DNA of 64,000 nucleotides from Streptomyces sindenensis (lineage in GTDB: Bacteria > Actinomycetota > Actinomycetes > Streptomycetales > Streptomycetaceae): NCBI RefSeq assembly GCF_014649035.1, contig NZ_BMSG01000034.1, positions 18,232 through 82,231 of the forward strand, given 5' to 3'. A program made the translations under genes and the position numbers. Within the stretch, counting starts at the first letter, position 1. The number at the start of each line of letters is the position of its first letter. Shown piece after piece: positions 19,093 through 27,600 of the stretch. Under the pieces are notes generated by a model. It saw nothing but the letters and a program-made list of their open reading frames with translations. It made no database searches and was not told where the DNA came from.

Positions 19093-19259
19093 TGTGGTGA
19101 CTCCCAAATAACGAAGCGGCGGAGGCCCTCCTGGGGGTGGGGAGGGCCCCGGACCGACCGGCACGGCCGGTCCGATGGGCAAGAGCGTAAGTCCTCCGGC
19201 GCCGCGTATCTGCCCCCGCGCGAAGGATCACCCTCCAGGGGCTGCGCAGCCGTGGCACG

Positions 19260-20114
19260 ATGCGCTCCATGTCGGTGGTGTCTTCGGTGCGCGTCCCTTA
19301 CACGTCCTACCTCCGGATCTACGAGCCGCTCGCCGCCTTCGCCGAGCCCGAGCGCAGCCACTGGGCGCGCTACGCCCAGCGCGAGGAACTCCCCACGGCC
19401 CAGGACGAACTGCGCCGCTCGCTGGCCGACCTGGTGTCGACGCCGCCGGTCGCGGTGCCCGTGCACGAGAGCGGCGACGCGTTCGTGACGGAGCTGGACG
19501 GGGTGGTGTGCGTCTGCCCGTGGCGGACCCGGCTGCGGGGCTGGCTGGCCCTGGAGGAGCTGGGGGGCATGTTTCCGGCCAACGTGCTCGACGCCGTGCT
19601 GCCCGCGGTGGTGCGCGGCCAGGCGGCGGCGGACCACGAGCGCTGGCGGCGGCTCCACCCGGACGCGCGGCCGTGGATCCGGACCACGGTGTGGCAGGTC
19701 CCGGTGCGCTGGTTCGTCCTCTTCCACGACGAGGAGCGGGAGTACACGGCGGCCGACGGTGCGGGGGCGGGGCCCGTCCTGCGGTACCGGACCCGGATGG
19801 TCGAGGCCAGGCGCCGGCTGGCGCGGGCGCTGCGGACGCTGCGGGAGAGCGTTCCCGAGGGGCCGCTGACCGAGGGCCTGGTGGATGTGGGGCGGTGGCT
19901 GGAGGAGTTCCATCCGCGCTCGCTGGTCGAGCTGGACTACGGGGGCCTCGTCCACGCGCTGCCGGCGGACCGGCTGGCCGGGGACCGGTCGGCGGCGGAC
20001 GTGGCCGAGGGGCTCGCCGCGCTGCGGGACGGCGACAGCGAGGGCGCGGGTGAGGCGTACGCGCGGCTCGCGGAGCGCTGGCGGGCGGTCCGGGACCGCC
20101 AGTTCACCAATTGA
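19260..20114 (+). CDS. Conserved hypothetical protein upstream of bldC
   Basis: I do not recognise a characterised family for this 284-residue, soluble, Arg/Glu-rich protein. It begins RVPYTSYLRIYEPLAAF after a few residues and carries a GVVCVCPWRTRLRGW segment near residue 80 with two cysteines. A long helical stretch follows near 180-205. The ATG at 19269 is an alternative start, and neither ATG has a clear ribosome-binding site, so leaderless translation is possible. It precedes bldC by 650 bp and is divergent from vdh. Its position next to bldC appears conserved in Streptomyces as I recall. Confidence 0.75.
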   Translation: MRSMSVVSSVRVPYTSYLRIYEPLAAFAEPERSHWARYAQREELPTAQDELRRSLADLVSTPPVAVPVHESGDAFVTELDGVVCVCPWRTRLRGWLALEELGGMFPANVLDAVLPAVVRGQAAADHERWRRLHPDARPWIRTTVWQVPVRWFVLFHDEEREYTAADGAGAGPVLRYRTRMVEARRRLARALRTLRESVPEGPLTEGLVDVGRWLEEFHPRSLVELDYGGLVHALPADRLAGDRSAADVAEGLAALRDGDSEGAGEAYARLAERWRAVRDRQFTN

Positions 20115-20770
20115 CGTGAAAAGGCCCACAGCGGCATCAACGCGACGGAACCGGGGCATCCTTCATCCAGGACGAAGGGCCGGGACGCGAAGAGGAGGGA
20201 GGAGGCGGCACGGACGGACCGTGAAGCGACGGACGATCCGTGAACCGGTGTTCTGTGAACCGGTGTTCCGTGTGACACGTGAGGTCTCATGGGACGGGTG
20301 AGGCAGAGGTGTGCGTCGCGGAGCTCGGGACCTACGTCCCGAACCGGGCCTTTGCCTCAAGCGTGATGGACAGCACTAACGGGGCCCTTGCGCCTATCCC
20401 TAACCCTCATGCCAAAATAGGACAAGGAGTCCGGGGAGGGCTCCTTCTGTCCAAGTAAGGGCAGAATGCTCGACATTGCACTCTATGGGGGGTCTGACGA
20501 CTCCTGATCGCTCTGTGACTGATCGTCACCGGGGCGTGACTGTCCGCTATGGCATGGTCCATCGGCTTCCGTCGCTGATGAACACCTGGGAGGGCAATTC
20601 CATCGGTTTGGCCGACGTGGCTGGACGGATGGTGTAGTTGTAGTGCCGAGGACAAGCCGTTCGTCCTATAACCGACTCGGCCCGCGTCCGCCATTTCGGG
20701 CAACGCGGGTCAAGGTGCAGAATTTAGAGGAAAGAACCGAGAAGGTTCGGTTCTCCCGAGGAGGCCGCTC
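20115..20770 (+). other. Long gene-free bldC upstream region
   Basis: This 656-bp region contains no convincing gene. It holds a 15-bp tandem repeat (GTGAACCGGTGTTC at 20240-20253 and again at 20255-20268). A hairpin TCGGGAC-CTAC-GTCCCGA lies at 20325-20342, and a partly paired GGACAAGGAG/CTCCTTCTGTCC stretch at about 20422-20455. A second stem-loop sits just before the bldC ribosome-binding site (listed separately). The length and number of elements suggest distal promoter sites or a structured leader for bldC. Confidence 0.5.
20733..20754 (+). promoter_or_regulatory. Stem-loop immediately before the bldC ribosome-binding site
   Basis: AGAACCGA (20733-20740) pairs perfectly with TCGGTTCT (20747-20754) around a six-base loop. 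It ends four bases before the strong GAGGAGG site (20758-20764) of bldC. At this distance folding could influence ribosome access or mRNA stability. Confidence 0.5.
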
Positions 20771-20977
20771 ATGACCGCTCGCACCCCTGATGCCGAGCCG
20801 CTGCTGACCCCGGCTGAGGTTGCCACGATGTTCCGCGTGGACCCGAAGACGGTCACCCGTTGGGCCAAGGCTGGCAAGCTCACGTCCATCCGCACGCTCG
20901 GTGGACATCGCCGGTACCGCGAGGCAGAGGTCCGCGCACTGCTCGCGGGTATTCCGCAGCAGCGCAGCGAGGCCTGA
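20771..20977 (+). CDS. bldC: Developmental regulator BldC
   Basis: This 68-residue MerR-like DNA-binding protein delays sporulation and controls entry into development. The winged-helix part LLTPAEVATMFRVDPKTV (residues 11-28) and RTLGGHRRYRE wing match BldC. Unlike full MerR proteins it has no dimerisation coil and binds direct repeats cooperatively. The ATG is preceded by GAGGAGG with six bases of spacing. Its leader contains a stem-loop, and a strong terminator lies 168 bp downstream. Confidence 0.97.
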   Translation: MTARTPDAEPLLTPAEVATMFRVDPKTVTRWAKAGKLTSIRTLGGHRRYREAEVRALLAGIPQQRSEA

Positions 20978-21144
20978 CACACCCCTGCCGACCAGCGATA
21001 ACAGCAGCACAGCAGTACCGCAGCACAGCACAACATCCGGGCAGCTGCCAGGTCCCCCAACCTCAGCCACCCGCCCATAGCTCCACTCGACGGACGCCTG
21101 CCCCAACGGGCGTCATACCTGTGCCCCACGGGTTTCGTCGTATC

Positions 21145-21184
21145 GATCGCGCTGGACTCCGCCGGGTCCAGCGCGATCTTTTTT
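21145..21184 (+). terminator. Strong intrinsic terminator downstream of bldC
   Basis: A perfect 13-bp stem (21145-21157 with 21166-21178) with an eight-base loop is followed by six T residues (21179-21184), rare in this genome. The preceding 21000-21045 stretch is low-complexity CAGCA sequence and no gene is seen between bldC and the terminator. Confidence 0.88.
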
Positions 21185-21560
21185 GTGCCCGGACGCGCCC
21201 TCTCCGGCCGGCCTCCCGGACGCCCGGACGGCCCCTGGGCAGCGCTCTCCCGGCCGCTCCCGCGCCCGGACCGGCCCGGAGCCAGAACCGGGCGGTCGGT
21301 CGGCTTCAGGGGGTCGGCGGGGGCGTTCGTGAGTCTGTGAGCGGGTCTGTGCGGGAGTGTGGGTGAGCGTCCCGGACGCGGTGGGACAGCCCCGGACGGA
21401 ACGGTCTCCGCAACTCCACGAACCCCGTGCAATTGCACATATTAAATTCACCAGTTGTAGGGGAGGCGTAAGATCCCCCGGTCTGAAAACTCTTTCGGTG
21501 ACTACCGTCACATCGCCTGATGCTTGCCAACTACGAGCCTGCCACTGCGCGGACGCGGAG
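21185..21560. other. Gene-free region with AT-rich island
   Basis: I see no convincing gene. The notable element is an AT-rich island at 21425-21465 containing the perfect 12-bp palindrome GTGCAATTGCAC (21427-21438). The rest is GC-rich with partial repeats of GTGAGTGT-type sequence. A minus-strand ATG at the edge of the palindrome with a GGTGA site could start a peptide of about 44 residues, but its composition is not gene-like. Confidence 0.4.
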
Positions 21561-21875
21561 TCACCCGGCCGATGGTCGTGTCGCCGGGGGTCTTTCGTCC
21601 TCGTTCCCGACCGGCCGCCCGGTGTTCTCGACCGTCCGGCGGGTGTTCCCGACCGGCCGCCCGGAAGCGTTCTCCGGAGCGGCGGGGGCGCCGGCGGGGG
21701 CCGGGGCGGCCTCGGCCGCTCCCTCGGGCTCCGAGGCGGCCCCGGGCTCCATGGCGAGCCGCAGGAGGCGATGGCAGACCGCGCAGTGCCGGGTGAGATG
21801 GCCGTAGGCGGCAGCGGCCGCCAGATGGGCGCGCAGCAGCGCGCGGGTCTCGTGTCGTGCTGCGGACGCGGACAT
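21561..21875 (-). CDS. DUF6274-like small protein with CxxC motif
   Basis: This 104-residue protein begins SASAARHETRALLRAH and contains a conserved HLTRHCAVCHRLLRLA segment (near residues 26-41) with a CxxC/His cluster that could bind zinc. The C-terminal half is Pro/Ala/Glu-rich and ends in repeated GRPVGN/RTVEN units, visible also as a DNA repeat at 21600-21665. I chose ATG 21875 because similarity to the family begins there. The family is confined to Streptomyces as far as I recall and has no known function. Confidence 0.65.
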   Translation of the reverse strand: MSASAARHETRALLRAHLAAAAAYGHLTRHCAVCHRLLRLAMEPGAASEPEGAAEAAPAPAGAPAAPENASGRPVGNTRRTVENTGRPVGNEDERPPATRPSAG

Positions 21876-21988
21876 GCGAGCCACCTCCCGGTGGTCACGG
21901 CCGTCCCCCGCCCGCGAGAAGCGCCGGGGATACGGATACGGCCTCTGCTCCTCCGGGGTACCCGCGGCGGACGGAGCCGTCAAGACGC

Positions 21989-22023
21989 GAGAAAGCCCGG
22001 ATCGAAATGATCCGGGCTTTCTC
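21989..22023 (-). terminator. Terminator of tRNA-Asp copy 1
   Basis: A perfect 15-bp stem (21989-22003 with 22009-22023) with a five-base loop begins six bases beyond the 3' end of the minus-strand tRNA-Asp. Confidence 0.8.
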
Positions 22024-22028
22024 TACTG

Positions 22029-22103
22029 CGGTCCTGACGGGATTTGAACCCGCGGCCTCCACCTTGACAGGGTGGCGAGCACTCCAAACTGCTCCACAGG
22101 ACC
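22029..22103 (-). tRNA. tRNA-Asp(GTC), copy 1
   Basis: A 75-nt minus-strand cloverleaf has acceptor GGTCCTG/CAGGACC, anticodon loop CTGTCAA (GTC), canonical T-loop TTCAAAT and discriminator G, as expected for aspartate. It is identical to the copy at 28601-28675. Confidence 0.97.
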
Positions 22104-22231
22104 AGGTTTTAGCCGCTTGCCTTGCGGCTTGCTGCGAAACCAGACTGTACAGGAGTTGGGAGGCCCAGGTCGACTTCACTCCTGGTGGTGACTCCGTCAC
22201 CCGCCTCCCGGCCCCCTCCGGCGGCCCCGCG

Positions 22232-25200
22232 TCAGGGTGCGAGGGCGTCGATCGCCTTCACGATCCGCTTGTCCGAGACGGGGAACGCGGTCCCCAGCGC
22301 GTGGGCGAAGTAGCTCACCCGCAGCTCCTCGATCATCCAGCGGACGTCCAGCGCCTCCTGCGGCACCGGCCGGCCCTGCGGGAACTGCTCCAGCAGCCAG
22401 GCGTACTCGTCCTGCATCTCGTGGACCTTCTCCATCCGCGTGGTGTCCCGCTGGACGGCCGTCGGCATCTGCTGGAGCCGCCGGTCGGCCGCCACGAGGT
22501 AGCGCATCAGGTCCGGCAGCCGGCGCAGCCCCGTGGCCGTAACGAAACCGGACGGTACGAGACGGGCCAGCTGAGCCCGTACGTCGGTGACGTTGGCCAC
22601 CAGGGCCAGGCTGTTCGTCGACTTCAGGCGGCGCTCGCACGCCTGCCACGCGGCCAGGATCTGCTGCACCTGGTCGATCGTGCGGACGGTCAGGTCCACC
22701 AGGTCCGCGCGCACCTTGTCGTACAGCGTCCGGAACGCCTTCTCGTCCCACGCGGGCCCGCCGTGCGCGGCGATCAGCCGGTCGGCCGCGGCGGTCGCGC
22801 AGTCCTCGAAGAGTGCCTGCACCGAACCGTGCGGATTACGGGACAGCGCCAGCTTCTGCTGGTTGCTCAGCCGGTCGGACGCGAACTTCGCCGGGTTCAC
22901 CGGGATGTTCAGCATGATCAGCCGCCGGGTGCCGCGCCACATCGCCTGCTGCTGCTCGGCCTCGGTGTCGAAGAGCCGTACGGCGACGGTGTCGCCCTGG
23001 TCGACGAGGGCTGGATACGCCTTGACCGGCTGGCCGGCCCTGCGGGTCTCGAAGACCTTGTTCAGCGTGCCGATGGTCCAGTCCGTGAGGCCCGAACGCT
23101 CGATGGACTCCCCGGTGGGCCCCGCGGTCGCCGCGGCGGCCTTGGAGAGCGCCTGGCGGGCCTTCGGCCGCAACGTGAGCTTCAGCGCCTCCAGGTCCTT
23201 GTCCTCGGCGACCTTCCGCCGCCGCTCGTCGACGATCCGGAACGTGATCTTGAGGTGGTCCGGGACGCGGGAGAGGTCGAAGTCGTCCGCCGTGACCGGG
23301 ACCCCGACCATCCGCTGGAGCTCACGCGCCAGGGTCTGCGGCAGCGGCTCCTGGAGCGGGACCGCCCGGTCGAGGAACTTCTCCGCGTAGTTCGGCGCGG
23401 GGACGTAGTGCCGGCGGACCGGCTTCGGCAGCGAGCGGATCAGCTCGGTGACGACCTCCTCGCGCAGCCCCGGGATCTGCCAGTCGAAGCCCTCGGCGGT
23501 GACCTGGTTGAGCACCTGGAGCGGCACGTGCACGGTCACACCGTCCGCGTCCGCGCCGGGCTCGAACTGGTACGTCACCTTGAACTTGAGCTTCCCCTGC
23601 CGCCAGGAGTCCGGGTAGTCGTCCTTGGTGACGGCCCCGGCCTTCTCGTTGATGAGCATGGAGCGCTCGAAGTCGAGCGCGTCCGGCTCCTCCCGCCGCT
23701 TGTGCTTCCACCAGGAGTCGAAGTGCGCCCCGGACACGATGTGCTCGGGAATCCGCTGGTCGTAGAAGTCGAACAGCGTCTCGTCGTCCACGAGGATGTC
23801 GCGGCGGCGGGCGCGGTGCTCCAACTCCTCGACCTCGCCGAGCAGTTTGCGGTTGTCGTGGAAGAACTGGTGGTGGGTGCGCCAGTCGCCCTCGACCAGG
23901 GCGTTGCGGATGAACAGATCCCGCGAGGCCTCCTGGTCGATCCGTCCGAAATTGACCTTGCGCTGGGCGACGATCGGCACACCGTAGAGGGTGACCCGCT
24001 CGTACGCCATCACCGCCGCCTGGTCCTTCTCCCAGTGCGGTTCGCTGTAGGTGCGCTTCACCAGGTGCTGGGCCAGCGGCTCGATCCACTCTGGCTCGAC
24101 CTTGGCGTTGACCCGCGCCCAGAGCCGGGAGGTCTCCACCAGCTCCGCCGACATCAGGAACCGCGGCTGCTTCTTGAACAGCGCCGAGCCCGGGAAGATC
24201 GCGAACTTGGCGCTGCGCGCGCCCAGGTACTCGTTCTTCTCGGTGTCCTTCAGCCCGATGTGCGACAGCAGCCCGGCCAGCAGCGAGGTGTGCACCGCCT
24301 GCTCGGGAACGGACGCCTCCGCCTTGGGCTCCTCGACGGTGATGCCCATCTGCTTGGCGACCGTCCGCAGCTGCGCGTAGATGTCCTGCCATTCGCGGAT
24401 GCGCAGGAAGTTCAGATACTCCTGCTTGCACATCCGGCGGAACGAGGACGAGCCGCGCTCCTTCTGCTGCTCGCGGATGTACGCCCAGAGATTCAGGTAC
24501 GCCAGGAAGTCGGACGTCTCGTCCTTGAACCGGGCGTGGTTCTGATCCGCCTGCGTCTGCTTCTCCGCCGGCCGCTCGCGCGGGTCCTGGATGGAGAGCG
24601 CGGCGGCGATGACCATGACCTCGCGGGCGCAGCCGTTCTTGTCGGCCTCGATGACCATGCGGGCCAGGCGCGGGTCGACGGGCAGCTGGGAGAGCTTGCG
24701 CCCGAGCGGGGTGAGCCGCTTCTTCGGATCCTTCTCCGCCGGGTCCAGCGCCCCCAGCTCCTGGAGGAGCTGGACGCCGTCGCGGATGTTGCGGTGGTCC
24801 GGCGGGTCGATGAAGGGGAACTTCTCGATGTCGCCGAGCCCGGCGGCGGTCATCTGGAGGATGACGGAGGCCAGGTTGGTCCGCAGGATCTCCGGGTCGG
24901 TGAACTCCGGCCGGGTGACGAAGTCGTCCTCGGAGTAGAGCCGGATGCAGATGCCGTCCGACGTACGGCCGCAGCGGCCCTTGCGCTGGTTGGCGCTGGC
25001 CTGGGAGATCCGCTCGATCGGCAGCCGCTGGACCTTGGTGCGGTGGCTGTAGCGGGAGATACGGGCGTTGCCCGGGTCGATCACGTACTTGATGCCGGGG
25101 ACGGTCAGCGAGGTCTCGGCGACGTTGGTCGCGAGCACGATGCGGCGTCCGGTGTGGCGCTGGAACACGCGGTGCTGCTCGGCGTGCGAGAGGCGGGCGT

Positions 25201-26164
25201 AGAGGGGGAGCACCTCGGTGTGTCTGAGGTTCCGCTTGTTCAGCGCGTCCGCCGTGTCCCGGATCTCGCGCTCACCGGAGAGGAAGACCAGGACGTCGCC
25301 GGGGGCCTCGTGGCCCAGCTCGTCGACGGCGTCGCAGATCGCGGTGATCTGGTCCCGGTCGGAGTCCTCGCTGTCCTCCTCCAGCAGGGGGCGGTACCTG
25401 ACCTCCACCGGATACGTCCGCCCGCTGACCTCCACGATCGGGGCGTCCCCGAAGTGGCGCGCGAACCGCTCCGGGTCGATGGTCGCCGAGGTGATGACGA
25501 CCTTCAGATCGGGGCGGCGGGGCAGCAGCCGGGCCAGATAGCCGAGCAGGAAATCGATGTTGAGGGACCGCTCGTGGGCCTCGTCGATGATGATCGTGTC
25601 GTACGCCAGCAGCTCGCGGTCCGTCTGGATCTCGGCGAGCAGGATGCCGTCCGTCATCAGCTTCAGATACGTCGACTCCGGGTTCACCTGGTCGGTGAAG
25701 CGGACCTTCCAGCCGACGGTCTCGCCCAGCGGCGTCTTCAGCTCGTCCGCGACGCGCTCCGCGACCGTACGGGCGGCGATCCGGCGGGGCTGGGTGTGCC
25801 CGATCATGCCCCGGACACCGCGCCCCAGCTCCATGCAGATCTTCGGGAGCTGTGTGGTCTTCCCGGACCCGGTCTCCCCGGCGACGATCACGACCTGGTG
25901 GTCGCGTATCGCCTCCAGGATCTCGTCCTTCTTCTGGCTGACCGGCAGCTCTTCCGGGTACGACAGGGCGGGCAGCCGGGCCGCGCGCGCCGCGAGCCGG
26001 TCGGCCGCCTTTCCCGCCTCGGCCGCGATCTCGTCCAGCACGGACTGGCGGGCCTCGGGCTTGCGGATGCGGCGCGCTCCTTCGAGGCGCCGGCCGAGCC
26101 GGTTCGCGTCGCGGAGCGAGAGCTGACCGAGCTGGGACTGGAGATCGGCGAAGGAAGTAGACAT
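22232..26164 (-). CDS. hrpA: ATP-dependent RNA helicase HrpA
   Basis: This 1310-residue DEAH-box helicase has Walker A GETGSGKT (residues 96-103), DEAH in IIIDEAHERSLN, and motif VI residues RKGRCGR near 410. The winged-helix/HA2/OB part is followed by the long C-terminal DUF3418-type domain of bacterial HrpA. In other bacteria HrpA acts on mRNA and stalled ribosomes. Length matches full-size HrpA. The ATG at 26164 starts a protein beginning STSFADLQSQLG. It is divergent from a secreted protein gene, with about 140 bp between them. Confidence 0.95.
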   Translation of the reverse strand: MSTSFADLQSQLGQLSLRDANRLGRRLEGARRIRKPEARQSVLDEIAAEAGKAADRLAARAARLPALSYPEELPVSQKKDEILEAIRDHQVVIVAGETGSGKTTQLPKICMELGRGVRGMIGHTQPRRIAARTVAERVADELKTPLGETVGWKVRFTDQVNPESTYLKLMTDGILLAEIQTDRELLAYDTIIIDEAHERSLNIDFLLGYLARLLPRRPDLKVVITSATIDPERFARHFGDAPIVEVSGRTYPVEVRYRPLLEEDSEDSDRDQITAICDAVDELGHEAPGDVLVFLSGEREIRDTADALNKRNLRHTEVLPLYARLSHAEQHRVFQRHTGRRIVLATNVAETSLTVPGIKYVIDPGNARISRYSHRTKVQRLPIERISQASANQRKGRCGRTSDGICIRLYSEDDFVTRPEFTDPEILRTNLASVILQMTAAGLGDIEKFPFIDPPDHRNIRDGVQLLQELGALDPAEKDPKKRLTPLGRKLSQLPVDPRLARMVIEADKNGCAREVMVIAAALSIQDPRERPAEKQTQADQNHARFKDETSDFLAYLNLWAYIREQQKERGSSSFRRMCKQEYLNFLRIREWQDIYAQLRTVAKQMGITVEEPKAEASVPEQAVHTSLLAGLLSHIGLKDTEKNEYLGARSAKFAIFPGSALFKKQPRFLMSAELVETSRLWARVNAKVEPEWIEPLAQHLVKRTYSEPHWEKDQAAVMAYERVTLYGVPIVAQRKVNFGRIDQEASRDLFIRNALVEGDWRTHHQFFHDNRKLLGEVEELEHRARRRDILVDDETLFDFYDQRIPEHIVSGAHFDSWWKHKRREEPDALDFERSMLINEKAGAVTKDDYPDSWRQGKLKFKVTYQFEPGADADGVTVHVPLQVLNQVTAEGFDWQIPGLREEVVTELIRSLPKPVRRHYVPAPNYAEKFLDRAVPLQEPLPQTLARELQRMVGVPVTADDFDLSRVPDHLKITFRIVDERRRKVAEDKDLEALKLTLRPKARQALSKAAAATAGPTGESIERSGLTDWTIGTLNKVFETRRAGQPVKAYPALVDQGDTVAVRLFDTEAEQQQAMWRGTRRLIMLNIPVNPAKFASDRLSNQQKLALSRNPHGSVQALFEDCATAAADRLIAAHGGPAWDEKAFRTLYDKVRADLVDLTVRTIDQVQQILAAWQACERRLKSTNSLALVANVTDVRAQLARLVPSGFVTATGLRRLPDLMRYLVAADRRLQQMPTAVQRDTTRMEKVHEMQDEYAWLLEQFPQGRPVPQEALDVRWMIEELRVSYFAHALGTAFPVSDKRIVKAIDALAP

Positions 26165-26304
26165 ACGGATCCCAGGATCTCACCCGGGCCCGGCCGGTGG
26201 CGACCTCATTTCACGCGGGCTGCGTCACGCGCCGCGTACCATTTCGGGCAGTCGAACGCCCCGTAACCGCCGATCAGCCGATCACGCGAGAAAGGCCCGG
26301 TCCC

Positions 26305-26733
26305 GTGTCCCGTACGCAGTGGTGGAGCCTGACGGCGCTGCTCGCGGTGGTGCTGGGGCTGCTGTGCGGGCCGACGGCCTTCGCGGCCGCCGGGACGGGG
26401 GCCTCCTCCGTGCCGGTGGCGCAGGCGGCGCAGGCGGCGCAGCACCGTGGGCAGGCGGCGCAGGACCGTGGGCAGGCGCACCACGCCCCCGTGGCCGAGG
26501 CCACCGGCGATCGCGCCCCGGTCCCCGGCTGCGGGAAGCTCCGTGATCACGGCGGTGAGCCCGCCGTTCCCTCCCGCGCCCGGTCCGCCCACGACCAGGC
26601 ACCGGGTCTCGCGCCGTGGGGGCTGCCCGCCGCGACGGGCGCGCCGTCGGCCGAGCCGCCGCCGGGGATACGGGCCCGCGCCCCGGTCCCCCACACCCCG
26701 ACCCCGGTCGAACTCTCCGTGCTGCGGGTGTAG
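26305..26733 (+). CDS. Secreted hypothetical protein
   Basis: This 142-residue protein has a Sec signal peptide (residues 1-28, hydrophobic core LTALLAVVLGLLCG, likely cleavage after AFA). The mature part is Ala/Gln/His-rich, with a short duplicated unit (QHRGQAAQ/QDRGQAHH near residues 47-60) and a single cysteine in PGCGKL. I chose GTG 26305, nine bases after GAAAGG. The function is not recognisable. It lies upstream of a thiol-disulfide pair in the same orientation but 70 bp separate. Confidence 0.6.
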   Translation: MSRTQWWSLTALLAVVLGLLCGPTAFAAAGTGASSVPVAQAAQAAQHRGQAAQDRGQAHHAPVAEATGDRAPVPGCGKLRDHGGEPAVPSRARSAHDQAPGLAPWGLPAATGAPSAEPPPGIRARAPVPHTPTPVELSVLRV

Positions 26734-26805
26734 GGGGTCTCGGCGGACATCCGCCCGCCCCGCACCTTCCGCCCTTCCTCCCTCATCACCAGCACGGAGT
26801 GCCGC

Positions 26806-27600
26806 ATGCCCACGCCCGAGAACGCGAAGTCCTCGAAGTCCGCGAACGCGCGCAAGCCCCTCGTCTACGGCGCGGTGGTCGTCGTCGCGGCCGGTCTTCT
26901 CGGCTTCGCCTCGTACAAGGCCACCGCCCCCGACGACACCTCGAAGGACACCACCGCCACCGGCCCCGCCGCCGAGGTCTCCGCCGACCCGGATGCGGGC
27001 GTCTACCCGGAGCTGGCGAAGCTCGCCCGCCGGGACGCCGACGACAAGCTGGCCATCGGCCCGGCCGACGCCCCGGTCGTCCTGATCGAGTACGCCGACT
27101 TCAAGTGCGGCTACTGCGGCAAGTTCGCCCGGGACACCGAGCCGGAGCTGATCGAGAAGTACGTGAAGGACGGCACGCTGCGCATCGAGTGGCGCAACTT
27201 CCCGATCTTCGGAGAGGAGTCCGAGAACGCCGCCCGGGGCGCCTGGGCCGCCGGGCAGCAGAACCGCTTCTGGGAGTTCCACCGCGCCGCCTACGCCGAG
27301 GGGGCGAAGGAGAAGGGCTTCGGCAAGGACCGGGTGAAGGCGCTCGCCGAGCAGGCCGGGGTGAAGGACCTGGACCGGTTCATGAAGGACCTCGACAGCG
27401 ACGCGGCCCGGGCGTCGGTCAAGAAGGACCAGGAACAGGCGTACGGGATCGGCGCCACGTCCACCCCGTCGTTCCTGATCAACGGCCGCCCGATCGCCGG
27501 CGCCCAGCCGGACGAGACGTTCACCCGCGCCATCGAGGCCGCCGCCGAGCGGGCGAAGACCACGGGTGCGGCGGGCAAGGCCGGGGAGCCCGCCAAGTGA
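26806..27600 (+). CDS. Membrane-anchored DsbA-family thiol-disulfide protein
   Basis: This 264-residue protein has an N-terminal transmembrane anchor (residues 19-36) and a thioredoxin-like DsbA domain. The catalytic pair is Cys101-Cys104 in FKCGYCGKF, and the cis-proline loop is STPSFLING near residue 222. It acts outside the membrane in disulfide exchange. Its stop overlaps the GTG of a CcdA-like gene, so the redox protein and its presumed electron supplier are translationally coupled. Confidence 0.9.
   Translation: MPTPENAKSSKSANARKPLVYGAVVVVAAGLLGFASYKATAPDDTSKDTTATGPAAEVSADPDAGVYPELAKLARRDADDKLAIGPADAPVVLIEYADFKCGYCGKFARDTEPELIEKYVKDGTLRIEWRNFPIFGEESENAARGAWAAGQQNRFWEFHRAAYAEGAKEKGFGKDRVKALAEQAGVKDLDRFMKDLDSDAARASVKKDQEQAYGIGATSTPSFLINGRPIAGAQPDETFTRAIEAAAERAKTTGAAGKAGEPAK

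Noticed and set aside
20407..20703. 98-codon minus-strand frame in the bldC upstream region
   Set aside because: No ribosome-binding site, composition unlike coding DNA of this genome, and no recognisable similarity.
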